Of a stretch of 59,887 nt of DNA, positions 36,021 through 46,027 are shown one piece after another. The stretch is from Ruminococcus sp. GTDB lineage: Bacteria > Bacillota > Clostridia > Oscillospirales > Ruminococcaceae. The stretch lies in assembly GCA_017543335.1 (NCBI GenBank), contig JAFYGE010000004.1, forward strand, positions 1 to 59,887, in the 5' to 3' direction. Made by a program: the position numbers and the translations under genes. Numbering within the stretch: the stretch's first letter is position 1; every line of letters starts with the position of its first letter. The notes beneath the pieces were generated by a model. The model was not told the origin of the DNA. It worked only from the letters and a program-made list of their open reading frames with translations, and did not search any database.

Positions 36021-37379
36021 ATGCCATCATATATTTCAGGTGCCAATATTACAGATTTATGCAGGGAACTGGCAGAAAATTCCGTTGTCGATCCCACATT
36101 GTACGATAAATATCATATAAAAAGAGGACTCAGAAACAGTGACGGTACAGGTGTAAAAGCCGGTATAACCAAAATATGTAACGTTCATGGCTACGTTATC
36201 AACGAAGGTGAGGTAGAGCCTATCCCCGGACAGCTGATATACAGAGGCTACAGCATCAATGATCTCGTTGAAAATGTTGAAAAGGAAGACCGCTATGGCT
36301 ACGAAGAAACTGCGTTTCTCCTGCTTTTCGGTCACCTCCCTACAGAAGAGGAGCTTAAAACCTTTACTACTTACATATCATTGAAGAGAGACCTCCCTAA
36401 CGGTTTCGTCGAGGACATGATACTCAAAGCTCCTTCAAAGAACATAATGAACAAGCTCGCACGTTCTGTACTCGCACTTTATTCCTACGATGATGAATGT
36501 GAGTCAAAAGGACTTGAAAATGAGATGCGTACAGCTATAAGCCTTACCGCAAAACTTCCGGTCATAATGGCTAACGCTTATCAGGTAAAAAGACGTGTAT
36601 TCGATAACGCAAGCATGATAATGCATCCTATAAACTACGAGGAGAATACCGCTCAGTGTATCCTTTCTCTGCTTCGTCCGGACAGACAGTACACAAAGGA
36701 TGAAGCTCAGATGCTCGACCGTCTGCTCATGCTTCAGGCTGAACACGGCGGCGGAAATAACTCCACATTTACCTGCCGTGTCCTCACATCTTCCGGTACA
36801 GACCCATACTCAGCATATTCATCTGCAATATGCTCACTTAAAGGACCTCGTCACGGCGGTGCAAATCATCAGGTAATAAATATGCTCGATAACTTCAAGG
36901 CTAACATAAAGCATTGGGAAAATGAGGGCGAAGTTGCTGACTATATGCGTCGTGTAATAAGGAAGGAAGCTAACGACGGCTCCGGACTTATCTACGGTAT
37001 GGGTCATGCAGTATATACTATCTCTGATCCTCGTGCAGTTATCCTGAAAAAGAAGGCTTTCGAGCTCGCTAAGGGCAAGGAGATAGAAGCTGAATTCAGA
37101 CTTCTCGATACCGTTGAAAGACTTACTCCGGAGATATTCAAGGAAGTCAAGGGAAGCACAAAGGCTATGTGTGCTAATGTTGATATGTACTCCGGACTTG
37201 TATACCGTATGCTCGGTATACCTGATGAACTCTTTACACCGCTCTTTGCTGTTGCACGTATGGCAGGCTGGGCTGCTCATCGTATGGAAGAGATCCTTAC
37301 AAGCAACAGAATAATCCGTCCTGCTTATAAGGCTATAGCTAAGGAAAAGGACTACGTTAAACTCAGCGACAGAAAGTAA
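36021..37379 (+). CDS. Citrate synthase
   Basis: About 452 residues from the ATG at 36021, with AGAGGAGAG 8 bases upstream; the GTG at 36012 lies too close to this site. Conserved stretches include IPGQLIYRGYSINDLVE, LQAEHGGGNNSTF (active-site His region), SAICSLKGPRHGGANHQV (second catalytic His) and IYGMGHAVYTISDPRA (third His region with Asp downstream). It joins acetyl-CoA and oxaloacetate to citrate, feeding 2-oxoglutarate and glutamate synthesis in anaerobes. A methylcitrate synthase cannot be fully excluded. No aconitase or isocitrate dehydrogenase gene is adjacent. Confidence 0.93.
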   Translation: MPSYISGANITDLCRELAENSVVDPTLYDKYHIKRGLRNSDGTGVKAGITKICNVHGYVINEGEVEPIPGQLIYRGYSINDLVENVEKEDRYGYEETAFLLLFGHLPTEEELKTFTTYISLKRDLPNGFVEDMILKAPSKNIMNKLARSVLALYSYDDECESKGLENEMRTAISLTAKLPVIMANAYQVKRRVFDNASMIMHPINYEENTAQCILSLLRPDRQYTKDEAQMLDRLLMLQAEHGGGNNSTFTCRVLTSSGTDPYSAYSSAICSLKGPRHGGANHQVINMLDNFKANIKHWENEGEVADYMRRVIRKEANDGSGLIYGMGHAVYTISDPRAVILKKKAFELAKGKEIEAEFRLLDTVERLTPEIFKEVKGSTKAMCANVDMYSGLVYRMLGIPDELFTPLFAVARMAGWAAHRMEEILTSNRIIRPAYKAIAKEKDYVKLSDRK

Positions 37380-37413
37380 TTTCTGATAACGATATTTCTG
37401 AACAGGAGGAACA

Positions 37414-38733
37414 ATGCGTTTAAAATATCTCAGCCTTGCAGCGGCAGTTACGACTTTTTCACTCAGCAGCTGTTCCTTCGGTTCTAATATAGACAATCTT
37501 ATGACTCCGCCGAAGCTGAGTGTCGAACAGGAACAGATATATAAGGCTCTTACAGAAGGAAATAATACCTCTATCAGCCTTAAATACCCTAAATCCGGAA
37601 AGTACCTCTCGGCTTTCATCATCGAGGACCTCGACGGTGACGGCGGCAGCGAAGCTATTGTTTTCTACGAACATAACGGTATCGTTGCCGAGGAAAATTC
37701 TCTGCGTCTGAATATCCTCGATCAGGAGGACGGAAAATGGCGTTCTATCGGTGAGACCTCTGTTGCCGGTACAGAGATCGAAAAGGTCATGATCTCTAAA
37801 CTCGGAACAAATAACAGAGTTAACATAATAATAGGAAGCAGTCTCATAAACCGCTCTGAGAAAAATGTCACTGTCTATACCTATGACAGCGAAGAGGGTA
37901 CTATCGACTCCGATTTCTCTCAGGCTTACGCTTTCATAGACGTCACAGACCTCGACAGCGATAACGAAAATGAATTTCTTCTGCTGACCGGTGCATCAAA
38001 CAGTGCTCCGGCAACAGCCTCGGTGTATGAACTCGATGAAAACGGCAGATATATTTGCTTCCCTATCGAACTAAGCGGAAGCTTCACCGAATTCAACAGC
38101 CTTACCTACGGTAATATCGGCGGCGGCAGAAACGGTCTGTGCATCGACGAGCTTTCTGGTACGGGTGCTATACAGACCGATATGATATATATGAACGATT
38201 CTCAGCTGTATAAGGTGTTCAATACTCCGGACGAAGCTGCGGCTACACTGCGTCCGGCAGGCTACAGCTCGGCTGATATAGATAACGACGGTACTATAGA
38301 GATACCGCTTCAGACCATAGCTCCCGGATACGATAACGTTCCGGAAAGCGAACAGATGAGCATAACTCAGTGGAAGGTACTCAACAAGGATAACCGCCTC
38401 GTACAGAAATATTCTTCCTATTACAGTGTATCTAACGGATATACTTTCATTTTTCCGGAAAGGTGGCACAATAATGTCACCGTAAGGCGGGATGCTGTAA
38501 ACGACGAGATAGTGTTCTGTGAGTACTCCGACGGAGAGGTCGGAGAAGAGCTTATGAGAATATTCTGTGCGGATGACGCTCCGTCCCGTGAGGACAGACT
38601 CTTCAACGGTTATATGCTCATGGGAACTAAAGGCGGCACCTCCTATCTTGCCTATATCCCTCAGCACAATAAAAATGACGTGCCCCTTGCTCCGACTGCC
38701 GGTGAAGCCGCTGTCGGATTCAAGCTTATATAA
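37414..38733 (+). CDS. Lipoprotein of unknown function upstream of a two-component system
   Basis: 439 residues. Signal peptide with lipobox LSSC (lipid Cys at 20). The mature part has repeated D-x-D-x-D-type turns (EDLDGDGGSEA, VTDLDSDNENE, SADIDNDGTIE) spaced 100-130 residues apart, as in FG-GAP/VCBS-like beta-propeller blades. It is thus likely an extracytoplasmic propeller. It starts 34 bases after citrate synthase and ends 25 bases before the response regulator, so it may belong with the two-component pair, possibly as a sensor accessory. Confidence 0.8.
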   Translation: MRLKYLSLAAAVTTFSLSSCSFGSNIDNLMTPPKLSVEQEQIYKALTEGNNTSISLKYPKSGKYLSAFIIEDLDGDGGSEAIVFYEHNGIVAEENSLRLNILDQEDGKWRSIGETSVAGTEIEKVMISKLGTNNRVNIIIGSSLINRSEKNVTVYTYDSEEGTIDSDFSQAYAFIDVTDLDSDNENEFLLLTGASNSAPATASVYELDENGRYICFPIELSGSFTEFNSLTYGNIGGGRNGLCIDELSGTGAIQTDMIYMNDSQLYKVFNTPDEAAATLRPAGYSSADIDNDGTIEIPLQTIAPGYDNVPESEQMSITQWKVLNKDNRLVQKYSSYYSVSNGYTFIFPERWHNNVTVRRDAVNDEIVFCEYSDGEVGEELMRIFCADDAPSREDRLFNGYMLMGTKGGTSYLAYIPQHNKNDVPLAPTAGEAAVGFKLI

Positions 38734-38758
38734 ATTTACCTGACCTGAAAAGGAGTGA

Positions 38759-39466
38759 ATGATAATGAAACGTATACTTATATGCGAGGACGAAGCTACT
38801 ATCCGTGAATTCGTAGTCATAAACCTCAAAAGAGCCGGCTATGATGTAGTCGATGTAGACTGCGGCGAGGCTGCCCTCAAAACCTTTGAGGACGAACACG
38901 GTAACTTCGATATCGTACTTCTCGATATAATGATGCCGGGTATCGACGGATTCACGGTATGCAAAAAAATAAGAGAAAAAAGCTCTACTATCGGAATAAT
39001 AATGCTCACAGCAAGAACTCAGGAAATGGACAAGGTCAGCGGACTTATGATAGGTGCTGATGACTACATCACAAAGCCTTTCTCACCGTCAGAGCTAACA
39101 GCCCGTGTCGACGCTATTTACCGCAGAGTCTGCATGAGCTTCATAAAGAACGAAAAACAGTCCGTTATAGAATCCGGACCTTTCGTGCTCAACCTGAAAA
39201 GCCGTACCGTTACCAAAAACGGCACTCCTATCGAACTTACTCAGGTTGAATATCAGATACTCGAATTCTTCATGAATAACAAAAATACCGCCCTCGACAG
39301 AGCAAGTATACTAAATCATATATGGGGCGAAAGCTACTACGGCGACGATAAGATAGTCGACGTTAATATCCGAAGGATAAGAATGAAAATTGAAGAAGAG
39401 CCTTCAAGTCCTAAATATATCATCACGATATGGGGCTATGGCTATAAATGGAATGACGCTCAGTAA
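38759..39466 (+). CDS. OmpR/PhoB-family response regulator
   Basis: 235 residues. The receiver domain has the acidic pair in ICEDEA, the phosphoacceptor D56 in VLLDIMMPG, T in MLTART and K in DYITKPFSP. The C-terminal winged helix (about 135-232) has LTQVEYQILEFFMNN, VDVNIRRIRMKIEEE and GYGYKW. It binds DNA once phosphorylated by the partner kinase, whose start overlaps its stop by one base. Targets are unknown. AAAGGAG stands 5 bases before the ATG. Confidence 0.95.
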   Translation: MIMKRILICEDEATIREFVVINLKRAGYDVVDVDCGEAALKTFEDEHGNFDIVLLDIMMPGIDGFTVCKKIREKSSTIGIIMLTARTQEMDKVSGLMIGADDYITKPFSPSELTARVDAIYRRVCMSFIKNEKQSVIESGPFVLNLKSRTVTKNGTPIELTQVEYQILEFFMNNKNTALDRASILNHIWGESYYGDDKIVDVNIRRIRMKIEEEPSSPKYIITIWGYGYKWNDAQ

Positions 39467-40875
39467 TGGCTAAAAAAAGTATAACCAAACGCTGGATAGT
39501 GAACAATCTCGGCGTTATCATACTCGCACTCATCGTCATAGAAATGGCGATAATCTATGCGATACAGACCTATTTCTACAGCTCAGCCAAACAATACCTT
39601 TTCTCTAAAATAAATGCGGTAACAAGCGTGCTGAGTCTCCATTCGCAGGATAATTCAACGAATTTCTCCGCAGAAATGAGAAATATGCTTGAGACCTTCA
39701 ACGAAAAGGATAAGATCGAGCTTATGGCTATCAACTCAAAGGGAAGAGTTGTACTTACTTCCTCCGGATTCTCTCCGGATTCCGATATGCCTATGCCCGA
39801 TTACGAAGAGGCTATGGCTGAGGGAGAAGGCTCGTATATAGGCAAACTCGACGGCAGCAGCGAAAAAATACTCGCTGTTTCTGTCCCTATCTCGACCCTC
39901 AACAGCGAATACAGCTCCGTAAGAATGGTAATATCTCTGAAAGAGATAGACGATACCATTAAAACGTATGCAATTATAGTAACGCTCATCTCAGTTGTGA
40001 TAATTGTCATCATCATCTCTACCGGACTCTATTTCGCAGGCTCTATCGTAAAACCTATAAGACAGATAAGCGGTATCGCCCGAAAATTCGCTATGGGTGA
40101 CTTCTCTGTCCGCATAAAGAACAACAGCAACGATGAGATAGGCGACCTCTGTACCGCTATAAACCATATGGCGGACGAGCTCTCTAATGCGGAAGCTATG
40201 AAAAATGAGTTCATCTCCTCTGTTTCACACGAGCTCAGAACACCTCTGACTGCTATAAAAGGCTGGGCAGAAACACTAATGGTGGACGGCGGCGAAGACC
40301 CTGATACCATGAAAAAAGGTGTCGGAGTTATTGTTAATGAAACAGAACGTCTTTCCCAAATGGTAGAGGAGCTTCTCGACTTCTCACGTATGCAGAGCGG
40401 TCATTTCACTCTTCAGGAAGCTAATATGGACATCCTCGCTGAGCTTGGCGACGCTGTGCTCATATACAGCGACAAGGCTAAGCGTGAGGAAAAAAGTATC
40501 ATATACCACGAACCGGAAATGCTGCCTTTCGTTTACGGCGATAAAAACCGTATACGTCAGGTCTTCATAAATGTCATAGATAACGCTATAAAATACTCGT
40601 CTCCCGGTGATACGATAACTATAGATACCTATGAACAGGATGACAAAATAATCGTATCTGTTGCAGATACGGGATGCGGCATCAAGGAATCAGACCTCGC
40701 TAAAGTTAAAACTAAATTCTATAAAGCAAACCACACCCGCCGTGGTTCAGGTATCGGACTGGCTGTGGCGGATGAGATAATCGCAATGCACGGCGGAAAT
40801 ATGGACATCGCCAGTGAAGGTGAAGGCAAGGGTACTACCGTGACCATAACCCTTCCGGCTAAGAAAGATAACTGA
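39466..40875 (+). CDS. Sensor histidine kinase (HAMP, HisKA, HATPase_c)
   Basis: 469 residues. Membrane spans at about 13-36 and 167-190 enclose an outer sensor domain of 130 residues. A HAMP linker follows (KPIRQISGIARKFAMGDFSV), then the dimerisation/phosphorylation helix SSVSHELRTPLTAIKGWAE with the active His at about 255, and the ATPase domain with NVIDNAIKYS (N box), DTGCGI (G1) and GSGIGLAVADEI (G2). The sensor domain has no recognised ligand fold. It pairs with the regulator just upstream. Confidence 0.95.
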   Translation: MAKKSITKRWIVNNLGVIILALIVIEMAIIYAIQTYFYSSAKQYLFSKINAVTSVLSLHSQDNSTNFSAEMRNMLETFNEKDKIELMAINSKGRVVLTSSGFSPDSDMPMPDYEEAMAEGEGSYIGKLDGSSEKILAVSVPISTLNSEYSSVRMVISLKEIDDTIKTYAIIVTLISVVIIVIIISTGLYFAGSIVKPIRQISGIARKFAMGDFSVRIKNNSNDEIGDLCTAINHMADELSNAEAMKNEFISSVSHELRTPLTAIKGWAETLMVDGGEDPDTMKKGVGVIVNETERLSQMVEELLDFSRMQSGHFTLQEANMDILAELGDAVLIYSDKAKREEKSIIYHEPEMLPFVYGDKNRIRQVFINVIDNAIKYSSPGDTITIDTYEQDDKIIVSVADTGCGIKESDLAKVKTKFYKANHTRRGSGIGLAVADEIIAMHGGNMDIASEGEGKGTTVTITLPAKKDN

Positions 40876-40926
40876 AAAGCCGTGCAGTACAGTACATAAT
40901 AAACACAAGCGAAATCAGGAGAAACT

Positions 40927-41964
40927 ATGAGCAAAAACAATAACGATCCACAGTGCTGTGAAAAATTCAAATCAAAGATCGGCGGACAGGCTCTTATAGA
41001 AGGTATAATGATGCTTGGTCCTAACACCGGAGCTATGGCTTGCCGAATGCCGGACGGCTCTATAGACCTCGAAACATGGGAGGAAAATAACGGAAAAAAT
41101 GCTCCGTGGTATAAAAAAACTCCGCTGATAAGAGGCTGCACAAACTTTGTAACATCCCTTGCTAAAGGCTATAAGTACATGATGAAATCAGCTGATAAAC
41201 AGCTGGCTGCCGAGCTTAAATCTCAGGAAGAAGAGGAAAAGAAAAAGGAATCCGAAAATGCTGAGGACGCTCCTGAGACAAATGCCGCAGAAGAAAAGTC
41301 CAAAGCTCCGGAAAAATCTGATAAAAAAGGCGAAAAAGAGGGCTCCGGATACGATATATTCATGTACATAGGTATCGTTGTGGGAGTTGTCCTCGCTATA
41401 GGACTTTTCGTGTTCCTGCCAAAATGGATAGTCGGATTTATTCCGGGTATCAAGGAAAAAAGAATACTCCGCTCTATAGTTGAGGGAGTTGTGAAAATTG
41501 CGATATTTGTAGGATATATGGCTCTGGTAAGTCTGGCAAAGGACATAAAGCGTCAGTATATGTATCACGGTGCAGAGCACAAAACTATCGCCTGCCATGA
41601 AGCTGAACTTCCGCTGACTGTGGAAAATGTCCGCAAACAGACAAGATTCCATAAAAGATGCGGTACAAGCTTTATATTCATCGTTCTTCTGGTGAGCATA
41701 TTCGTTATGTGCTTCGTACCATTCACTGTTACATGGCAGAGAATAGTCGCATCACTCATCCTTCTTCCGCTTGTCGTAGGCATTTCCTATGAGTGCATCC
41801 GCCTCGCCGGAAATAAGGACAATCTCTTTACAAGAATCCTTTCTGCACCCGGTCTTGCTATGCAGAGAATAACCACTAAAGAACCGGATGACAGTATGAT
41901 AGAAATTGCTATCGCAGCCCTTACTCCATGTATCCCGAAGGATAAGGAGGAGGACAAGTGGTAA
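40927..41964 (+). CDS. yqhQ: DUF1385 (YqhQ) membrane protein
   Basis: 345 residues. The N-terminus KIGGQALIEGIMMLGP is the DUF1385 signature, and YHGAEHKTIACHEAELPLT with the RCGTSFIF segment are its conserved core. Four or five membrane spans lie between about 140 and 310. An unusual insert of about 60 charged residues (EEEEKKKESENAEDAPETNA onward, about 97-140) separates the first block from the membrane part. The cellular role is not firmly known. It precedes prmC, a common arrangement in Clostridia, and overlaps its start by 7 bases. Confidence 0.9.
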   Translation: MSKNNNDPQCCEKFKSKIGGQALIEGIMMLGPNTGAMACRMPDGSIDLETWEENNGKNAPWYKKTPLIRGCTNFVTSLAKGYKYMMKSADKQLAAELKSQEEEEKKKESENAEDAPETNAAEEKSKAPEKSDKKGEKEGSGYDIFMYIGIVVGVVLAIGLFVFLPKWIVGFIPGIKEKRILRSIVEGVVKIAIFVGYMALVSLAKDIKRQYMYHGAEHKTIACHEAELPLTVENVRKQTRFHKRCGTSFIFIVLLVSIFVMCFVPFTVTWQRIVASLILLPLVVGISYECIRLAGNKDNLFTRILSAPGLAMQRITTKEPDDSMIEIAIAALTPCIPKDKEEDKW

Positions 41965-42851
41965 ACCGAAGTCAGCTTTTTTCTGAATGCCGTACCGCTC
42001 TTGAAAACAGCGGTATAGATACGGCTCATTTTGATACTCTATGTATCTTTCAGGATATGCTGGCAGATAAAAATCCGCTTTTCAAACCGCAGGAATCAGT
42101 TCCGGATGATGCCGAAAAACGCATCCGTGAGCTTATTAAAAAACGCAGCGAAGGCTATCCGCTGCAATATCTGCTCGGAGAATGGGAGTTCTACGGATAC
42201 CCCATAAAAGTCGGTGAGGGAGTGCTGATACCACGTCCCGATACCGAAACTCTCGTAGATCAGGTACTGGAGATATGCCGAAAAAACGGTATGACCGCTC
42301 CAAAAATCGCCGACCTGTGCAGCGGAAGCGGATGTATCGCTATCGCATTGAAAAAGCAGCTCCCCTCTGCTGAGGTGTACTCCGTAGAGCTTTCGGATAA
42401 GGCTCTTGGCTACCTCAGAGAGAACATAAAGCTGAACAATGCGGACATAACCGTGATAGAGGGAGATGTGCTGAAAAAAGAGACACAGCAGCAGCTCTCA
42501 CACCTCGACATTATCGTGAGCAACCCGCCTTACCTGACCGGCGAGGAAATGCGTGAGCTTCAGGCAGAAGTCTCTCATGAACCCGGTCTTGCACTTTTCG
42601 GCGGAAACGACGGTCTTGGTTTTTACCGTGCTATCACAGAGTTGTGGAGAAAATCGCTTAAACTTGGCGGATATATCGCCTATGAATTTGGTGAAGACCA
42701 GCATGAGGCAGTAAAAAAGATACTTACTGCAAATTCATTTGATAATATACAGTTCTGCCGTGACGGCGGAGGGATAATAAGAACAGCAGCAGCACAGAAA
42801 ATAGCAGACGGTATTCCGAGATTTATCGATATCTCAATGCAGTGCGGCTGA
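41958..42851 (+). CDS. prmC: Release factor glutamine methyltransferase
   Basis: 297 residues. The catalytic NPPY appears in IVSNPPYLTGEEM, SAM motif I in IADLCSGSGCIAIALKK, and the helical N-domain ends in LQYLLGEWEFYG followed by GVLIPRPDTETLVD. It methylates the GGQ glutamine of RF1/RF2. The start is GTG with AAGGAGGAGG upstream. It shares a transcript with yqhQ and recA. Confidence 0.96.
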   Translation: MVNRSQLFSECRTALENSGIDTAHFDTLCIFQDMLADKNPLFKPQESVPDDAEKRIRELIKKRSEGYPLQYLLGEWEFYGYPIKVGEGVLIPRPDTETLVDQVLEICRKNGMTAPKIADLCSGSGCIAIALKKQLPSAEVYSVELSDKALGYLRENIKLNNADITVIEGDVLKKETQQQLSHLDIIVSNPPYLTGEEMRELQAEVSHEPGLALFGGNDGLGFYRAITELWRKSLKLGGYIAYEFGEDQHEAVKKILTANSFDNIQFCRDGGGIIRTAAAQKIADGIPRFIDISMQCG

Positions 42852-42870
42852 CCATATGGAGGGATAGTTA

Positions 42871-44058
42871 ATGGCAAAAAAAGAACTTGCTAAAAAAGCT
42901 ACCGTGGTGCGTGTTACCACTAAAGAGGATAAAAAGTCGGCTTTGGACGGTGCTCTGAAACAGATAGAGAAAAAATACGGTGCAGGAGCTGTAATGCGTC
43001 TTGGTCAGACAAAGGCTCTCAACGTTGATGCTATACCTACAGGCTCTATGACACTTGATATGGCTCTGGGTATCGGCGGTGTTCCGAGAGGACGTATCGT
43101 TGAGATATACGGACCTGAAAGCTCCGGTAAGACCACAGTTGCACTTTCAATAATAGCTCAGGCACAGAAAATGGACGGCGAAGTCGCTTTTATAGACGTT
43201 GAGCACGCTCTTGACCCTGTTTACGCTAAAGCACTTGGAGTAAATATCGATAACCTCCTCGTTTCTCAGCCGGACAGCGGTGAACAGGCTCTCGAAATTG
43301 CTGAGGCACTTATCCGCTCCGGTGCTATCGACGTAATAGTACTCGACTCAATTGCCGCTATGACTACCCGTGCTGAAATAGACGGCGAAATGGGAGACCT
43401 TCACGTAGGTCAGCTCGCAAGACTTATGTCACAGGCTATGAGAAAGCTCACAGCAGCTATCTCAAAGTCCAACTGCGTAGCTATTTTCATAAATCAGGTA
43501 CGTGAGAAGATAGGCGTCATGTATGGCAACCCTGAGACTACTCCGGGCGGAAGAGCTTTGAAATTCTATGCATCTGTCCGTATCGAGGTAAGAAAGGGCG
43601 AGGTAATAAAGTCCGGCAACGAGATAATCGGTGCTGATACAAAGTGTAAGGTCGTAAAGAACAAGGTAGCTCCGCCATTCAAGGAGTGCCATTTCGATAT
43701 GATGTACGGTCAGGGAATCTCCAGAACAGGCGAAGTCCTCGACCTTGCCGTGGAACTCGACATAATCAAGAAGGGCGGCTCGTGGTTCAGCTATAAAGAC
43801 CAGAAACTCGGTCAGGGACGTGATAACGTCAAGGAGCTTCTCAAAAACGACGAGGCTCTCATGAAAGAGATAGAGGAGCAGATACTTGCTCGTAAAGATG
43901 AGATATTAAATGCTCCCGTAAAGAAGGACAAAAAAGCTAAGGATGCGGCTGATGATAGTACTTCCGGAGAAGAAATCACTGAGAAGCCTGCATCATCCGA
44001 CGACATCCTTGCTGATATAGATGAGGATTTTGAGGAGTTTACTCCTGCTGAAGAATAA
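42871..44058 (+). CDS. recA: Recombinase RecA
   Basis: 395 residues. Walker [14 protein letters not shown], Walker [11 protein letters not shown], and the L1/L2 loops ([30 protein letters not shown]) are all present. It carries an acidic C-terminal tail of about 50 residues. It forms filaments on single-stranded DNA for strand exchange and induces LexA cleavage. No LexA box is visible in the 19 bases before the gene; it is probably transcribed with prmC and upstream genes. GGAGGG precedes the ATG. Confidence 0.99.
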   Translation: MAKKELAKKATVVRVTTKEDKKSALDGALKQIEKKYGAGAVMRLGQTKALNVDAIPTGSMTLDMALGIGGVPRGRIVEIYGPESSGKTTVALSIIAQAQKMDGEVAFIDVEHALDPVYAKALGVNIDNLLVSQPDSGEQALEIAEALIRSGAIDVIVLDSIAAMTTRAEIDGEMGDLHVGQLARLMSQAMRKLTAAISKSNCVAIFINQVREKIGVMYGNPETTPGGRALKFYASVRIEVRKGEVIKSGNEIIGADTKCKVVKNKVAPPFKECHFDMMYGQGISRTGEVLDLAVELDIIKKGGSWFSYKDQKLGQGRDNVKELLKNDEALMKEIEEQILARKDEILNAPVKKDKKAKDAADDSTSGEEITEKPASSDDILADIDEDFEEFTPAEE

Positions 44059-44684
44059 TGGAGATAACCTCTCTTACCAGATACAAAGGCTCTACATTTG
44101 AGGTCGAGCTGGACTATCAGCGAAAAATATATCTTCACGCCGATATTATCCACGACCATTCACTGCGTCAGGGCACTCAGCTTGAACGTGATGAACTTAA
44201 AAGGATAATATACGCTTCTAACTTCCGGCGAGCTTATCAGAGGGCTCTGTATCTGCTCGACTACAGAGATCACTCAAGAAAAGAGATGTACGATAAGCTC
44301 ATAGACACCTATAAGAGCGAGGCACTTTGCTCTGCGGTGCTTGATAAGCTGGAAGAAAACCGCTTTATCGATGACGAAAGATATGCCGAGAATATGGCGA
44401 GAAAGCTCGTAGTTTCAAAGAGATTCGGCAGACGCAGAGCTCTCCGTGAGCTTGTGCAGAAAGGCATCGGCCGCTTTACCGCTGAGGACGCTTTAGCTGA
44501 GTATGACGATACTTTCTCTGAAAATCTCAGCGAAATGCTCGAAACAAAGTACTCACGCTATCTCGGCGACCCTACTGACAGAAAATCAATAGAAAAAGTA
44601 AAAAGCTCACTTGTACGGTACGGCTACAGCTTTGATGAAATAAACCGTGCCGTAAAGGGATATTTTGAAAATATGGAAAGATGA
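44058..44684 (+). CDS. recX: Regulatory protein RecX
   Basis: 208 residues, three-helix repeat architecture: LYLLDYRDHSRKEMYDKLID (repeat 1), LEENRFIDDERYAENMARKL (repeat 2, the most conserved) and LVRYGYSFDEINRAV (repeat 3). RecX blocks RecA filament growth. Its ATG overlaps the recA stop by one base, the standard arrangement. Confidence 0.95.
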   Translation: MEITSLTRYKGSTFEVELDYQRKIYLHADIIHDHSLRQGTQLERDELKRIIYASNFRRAYQRALYLLDYRDHSRKEMYDKLIDTYKSEALCSAVLDKLEENRFIDDERYAENMARKLVVSKRFGRRRALRELVQKGIGRFTAEDALAEYDDTFSENLSEMLETKYSRYLGDPTDRKSIEKVKSSLVRYGYSFDEINRAVKGYFENMER

Positions 44685-44698
44685 TGGAGGAACAACAA

Positions 44699-46027
44699 AT
44701 GCCTATAAAGGTTGGAATGGTTTCACTTGGCTGCTCTAAGAATCTTGTGGATTCCGAGAGAATGCTCTTCAAACTCAAAAGCAGAGGGTATCAGCTGGTA
44801 ACAGAACCCGGACTTGCTGATGTTGCAGTAGTCAATACCTGCGGCTTTATAAAGTCGGCTAAGGAAGAAGCTATAGAAACTATACTTGAACTTGGAAAGC
44901 TGAAAGAAGACGGAACTCTCAAAAAAATCATTATCACCGGCTGCCTTGTCGAGAGATACAAGGAAGAAACTGCCGAGCTTTTTCCGGAGGCTGATGCCGT
45001 TATCGGAATAGGCAATAACAAGGACATTATTGACGTTCTCGACCATGTCCTTGCCGGTGAAAAATATATAAACTTCGCTCCTAAGCTCGACGCTGAGCTT
45101 ACCGGCGAGAGAATAATATCAACTCTGCCTTTCTTTACCTATCTTAAAGTAGCGGAGGGATGCAGTAACTGCTGCACCTACTGTGCTATACCTATGATAA
45201 GAGGTAAATTCCGCAGCGTTCCTATGGATGATGTGGTAAAAGAAGCTGAATTCCTTGCTGAACACGGTGTTACTGAGCTTGTTGTTATAGCTCAGGATAC
45301 TTCCAGATACGGTGAGGATATTGAAGGCAGCTCACAGCTCCCTGAGCTTCTCAGAAGGCTCTGCAAAATAGACGGCCTTAAATGGATAAGAACTCTCTAC
45401 TGCTACCCTGAGCGTATCACTGACGAGCTCCTTGATACTATCGCTTCTGAGGAAAAACTGGTCAAGTACCTTGAAATCCCTATCCAGCACTGCGACGGCG
45501 ATATACTCCAGAGAATGAACCGCTGGGGTGATGAAGAAAAACTCGAAGCTCTGTTCAGCCATATCCGTGAGAAGATTCCGGGAGTAGTCCTGCGTACTAC
45601 CCTTATTACCGGCTTCCCGGGCGAAACTGAGGAGCAGTTCAATAAGCTCGCAGAATTTATACAGCGTGTCCGCTTTGACAGACTCGGATGCTTTGCTTAC
45701 TCCCGTGAGGAGGGTACTAAGTCTTACGATTTCCCTGACCAGATAGACGAAGAAACTGCTGCTCACAGAGCTGATATAATAATGGAACAGCAGATGCTCA
45801 TAAGTGCTGAAAATAACGAAAAGCTCCTCGGCAAAGAGTTTGAAGCCGTTGTTGAGGGCTTTGATAAATTCGGAGAGTGCTGGTTCGGAAGAACTGTTCT
45901 CGATGCTCCGGATATTGACGGAAAAGTATTCTTCACATCATCTGAACCGCTTGAAATAGGAAGCTATGTAAAGATCCGCATAAGCGATACACTTGATTAT
46001 GACCTGATAGGAGAGGTGATAGAATAA
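44699..46027 (+). CDS. rimO: Ribosomal protein S12 methylthiotransferase RimO
   Basis: About 442 residues from the ATG at 44699, which has GGAGG 7 bases upstream; two in-frame ATGs at 44681 and 44684 lie before that ribosome site and are rejected. It has three domains: MTTase N-domain (VGMVSLGCSKNLVDSERM, cluster cysteines), radical-SAM domain with C-x3-C-x2-C in EGCSNCCTYCAIPMI, and the C-terminal TRAM domain. It adds methylthio to Asp88 of S12. It is co-transcribed with recX and pgsA. Confidence 0.96.
   Translation: MPIKVGMVSLGCSKNLVDSERMLFKLKSRGYQLVTEPGLADVAVVNTCGFIKSAKEEAIETILELGKLKEDGTLKKIIITGCLVERYKEETAELFPEADAVIGIGNNKDIIDVLDHVLAGEKYINFAPKLDAELTGERIISTLPFFTYLKVAEGCSNCCTYCAIPMIRGKFRSVPMDDVVKEAEFLAEHGVTELVVIAQDTSRYGEDIEGSSQLPELLRRLCKIDGLKWIRTLYCYPERITDELLDTIASEEKLVKYLEIPIQHCDGDILQRMNRWGDEEKLEALFSHIREKIPGVVLRTTLITGFPGETEEQFNKLAEFIQRVRFDRLGCFAYSREEGTKSYDFPDQIDEETAAHRADIIMEQQMLISAENNEKLLGKEFEAVVEGFDKFGECWFGRTVLDAPDIDGKVFFTSSEPLEIGSYVKIRISDTLDYDLIGEVIE

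Noticed and set aside
42840-42875. LexA box before recA
   Set aside because: No GAAC-type or CTG-type palindrome is visible in the short gap; recA seems to be transcribed with upstream genes.
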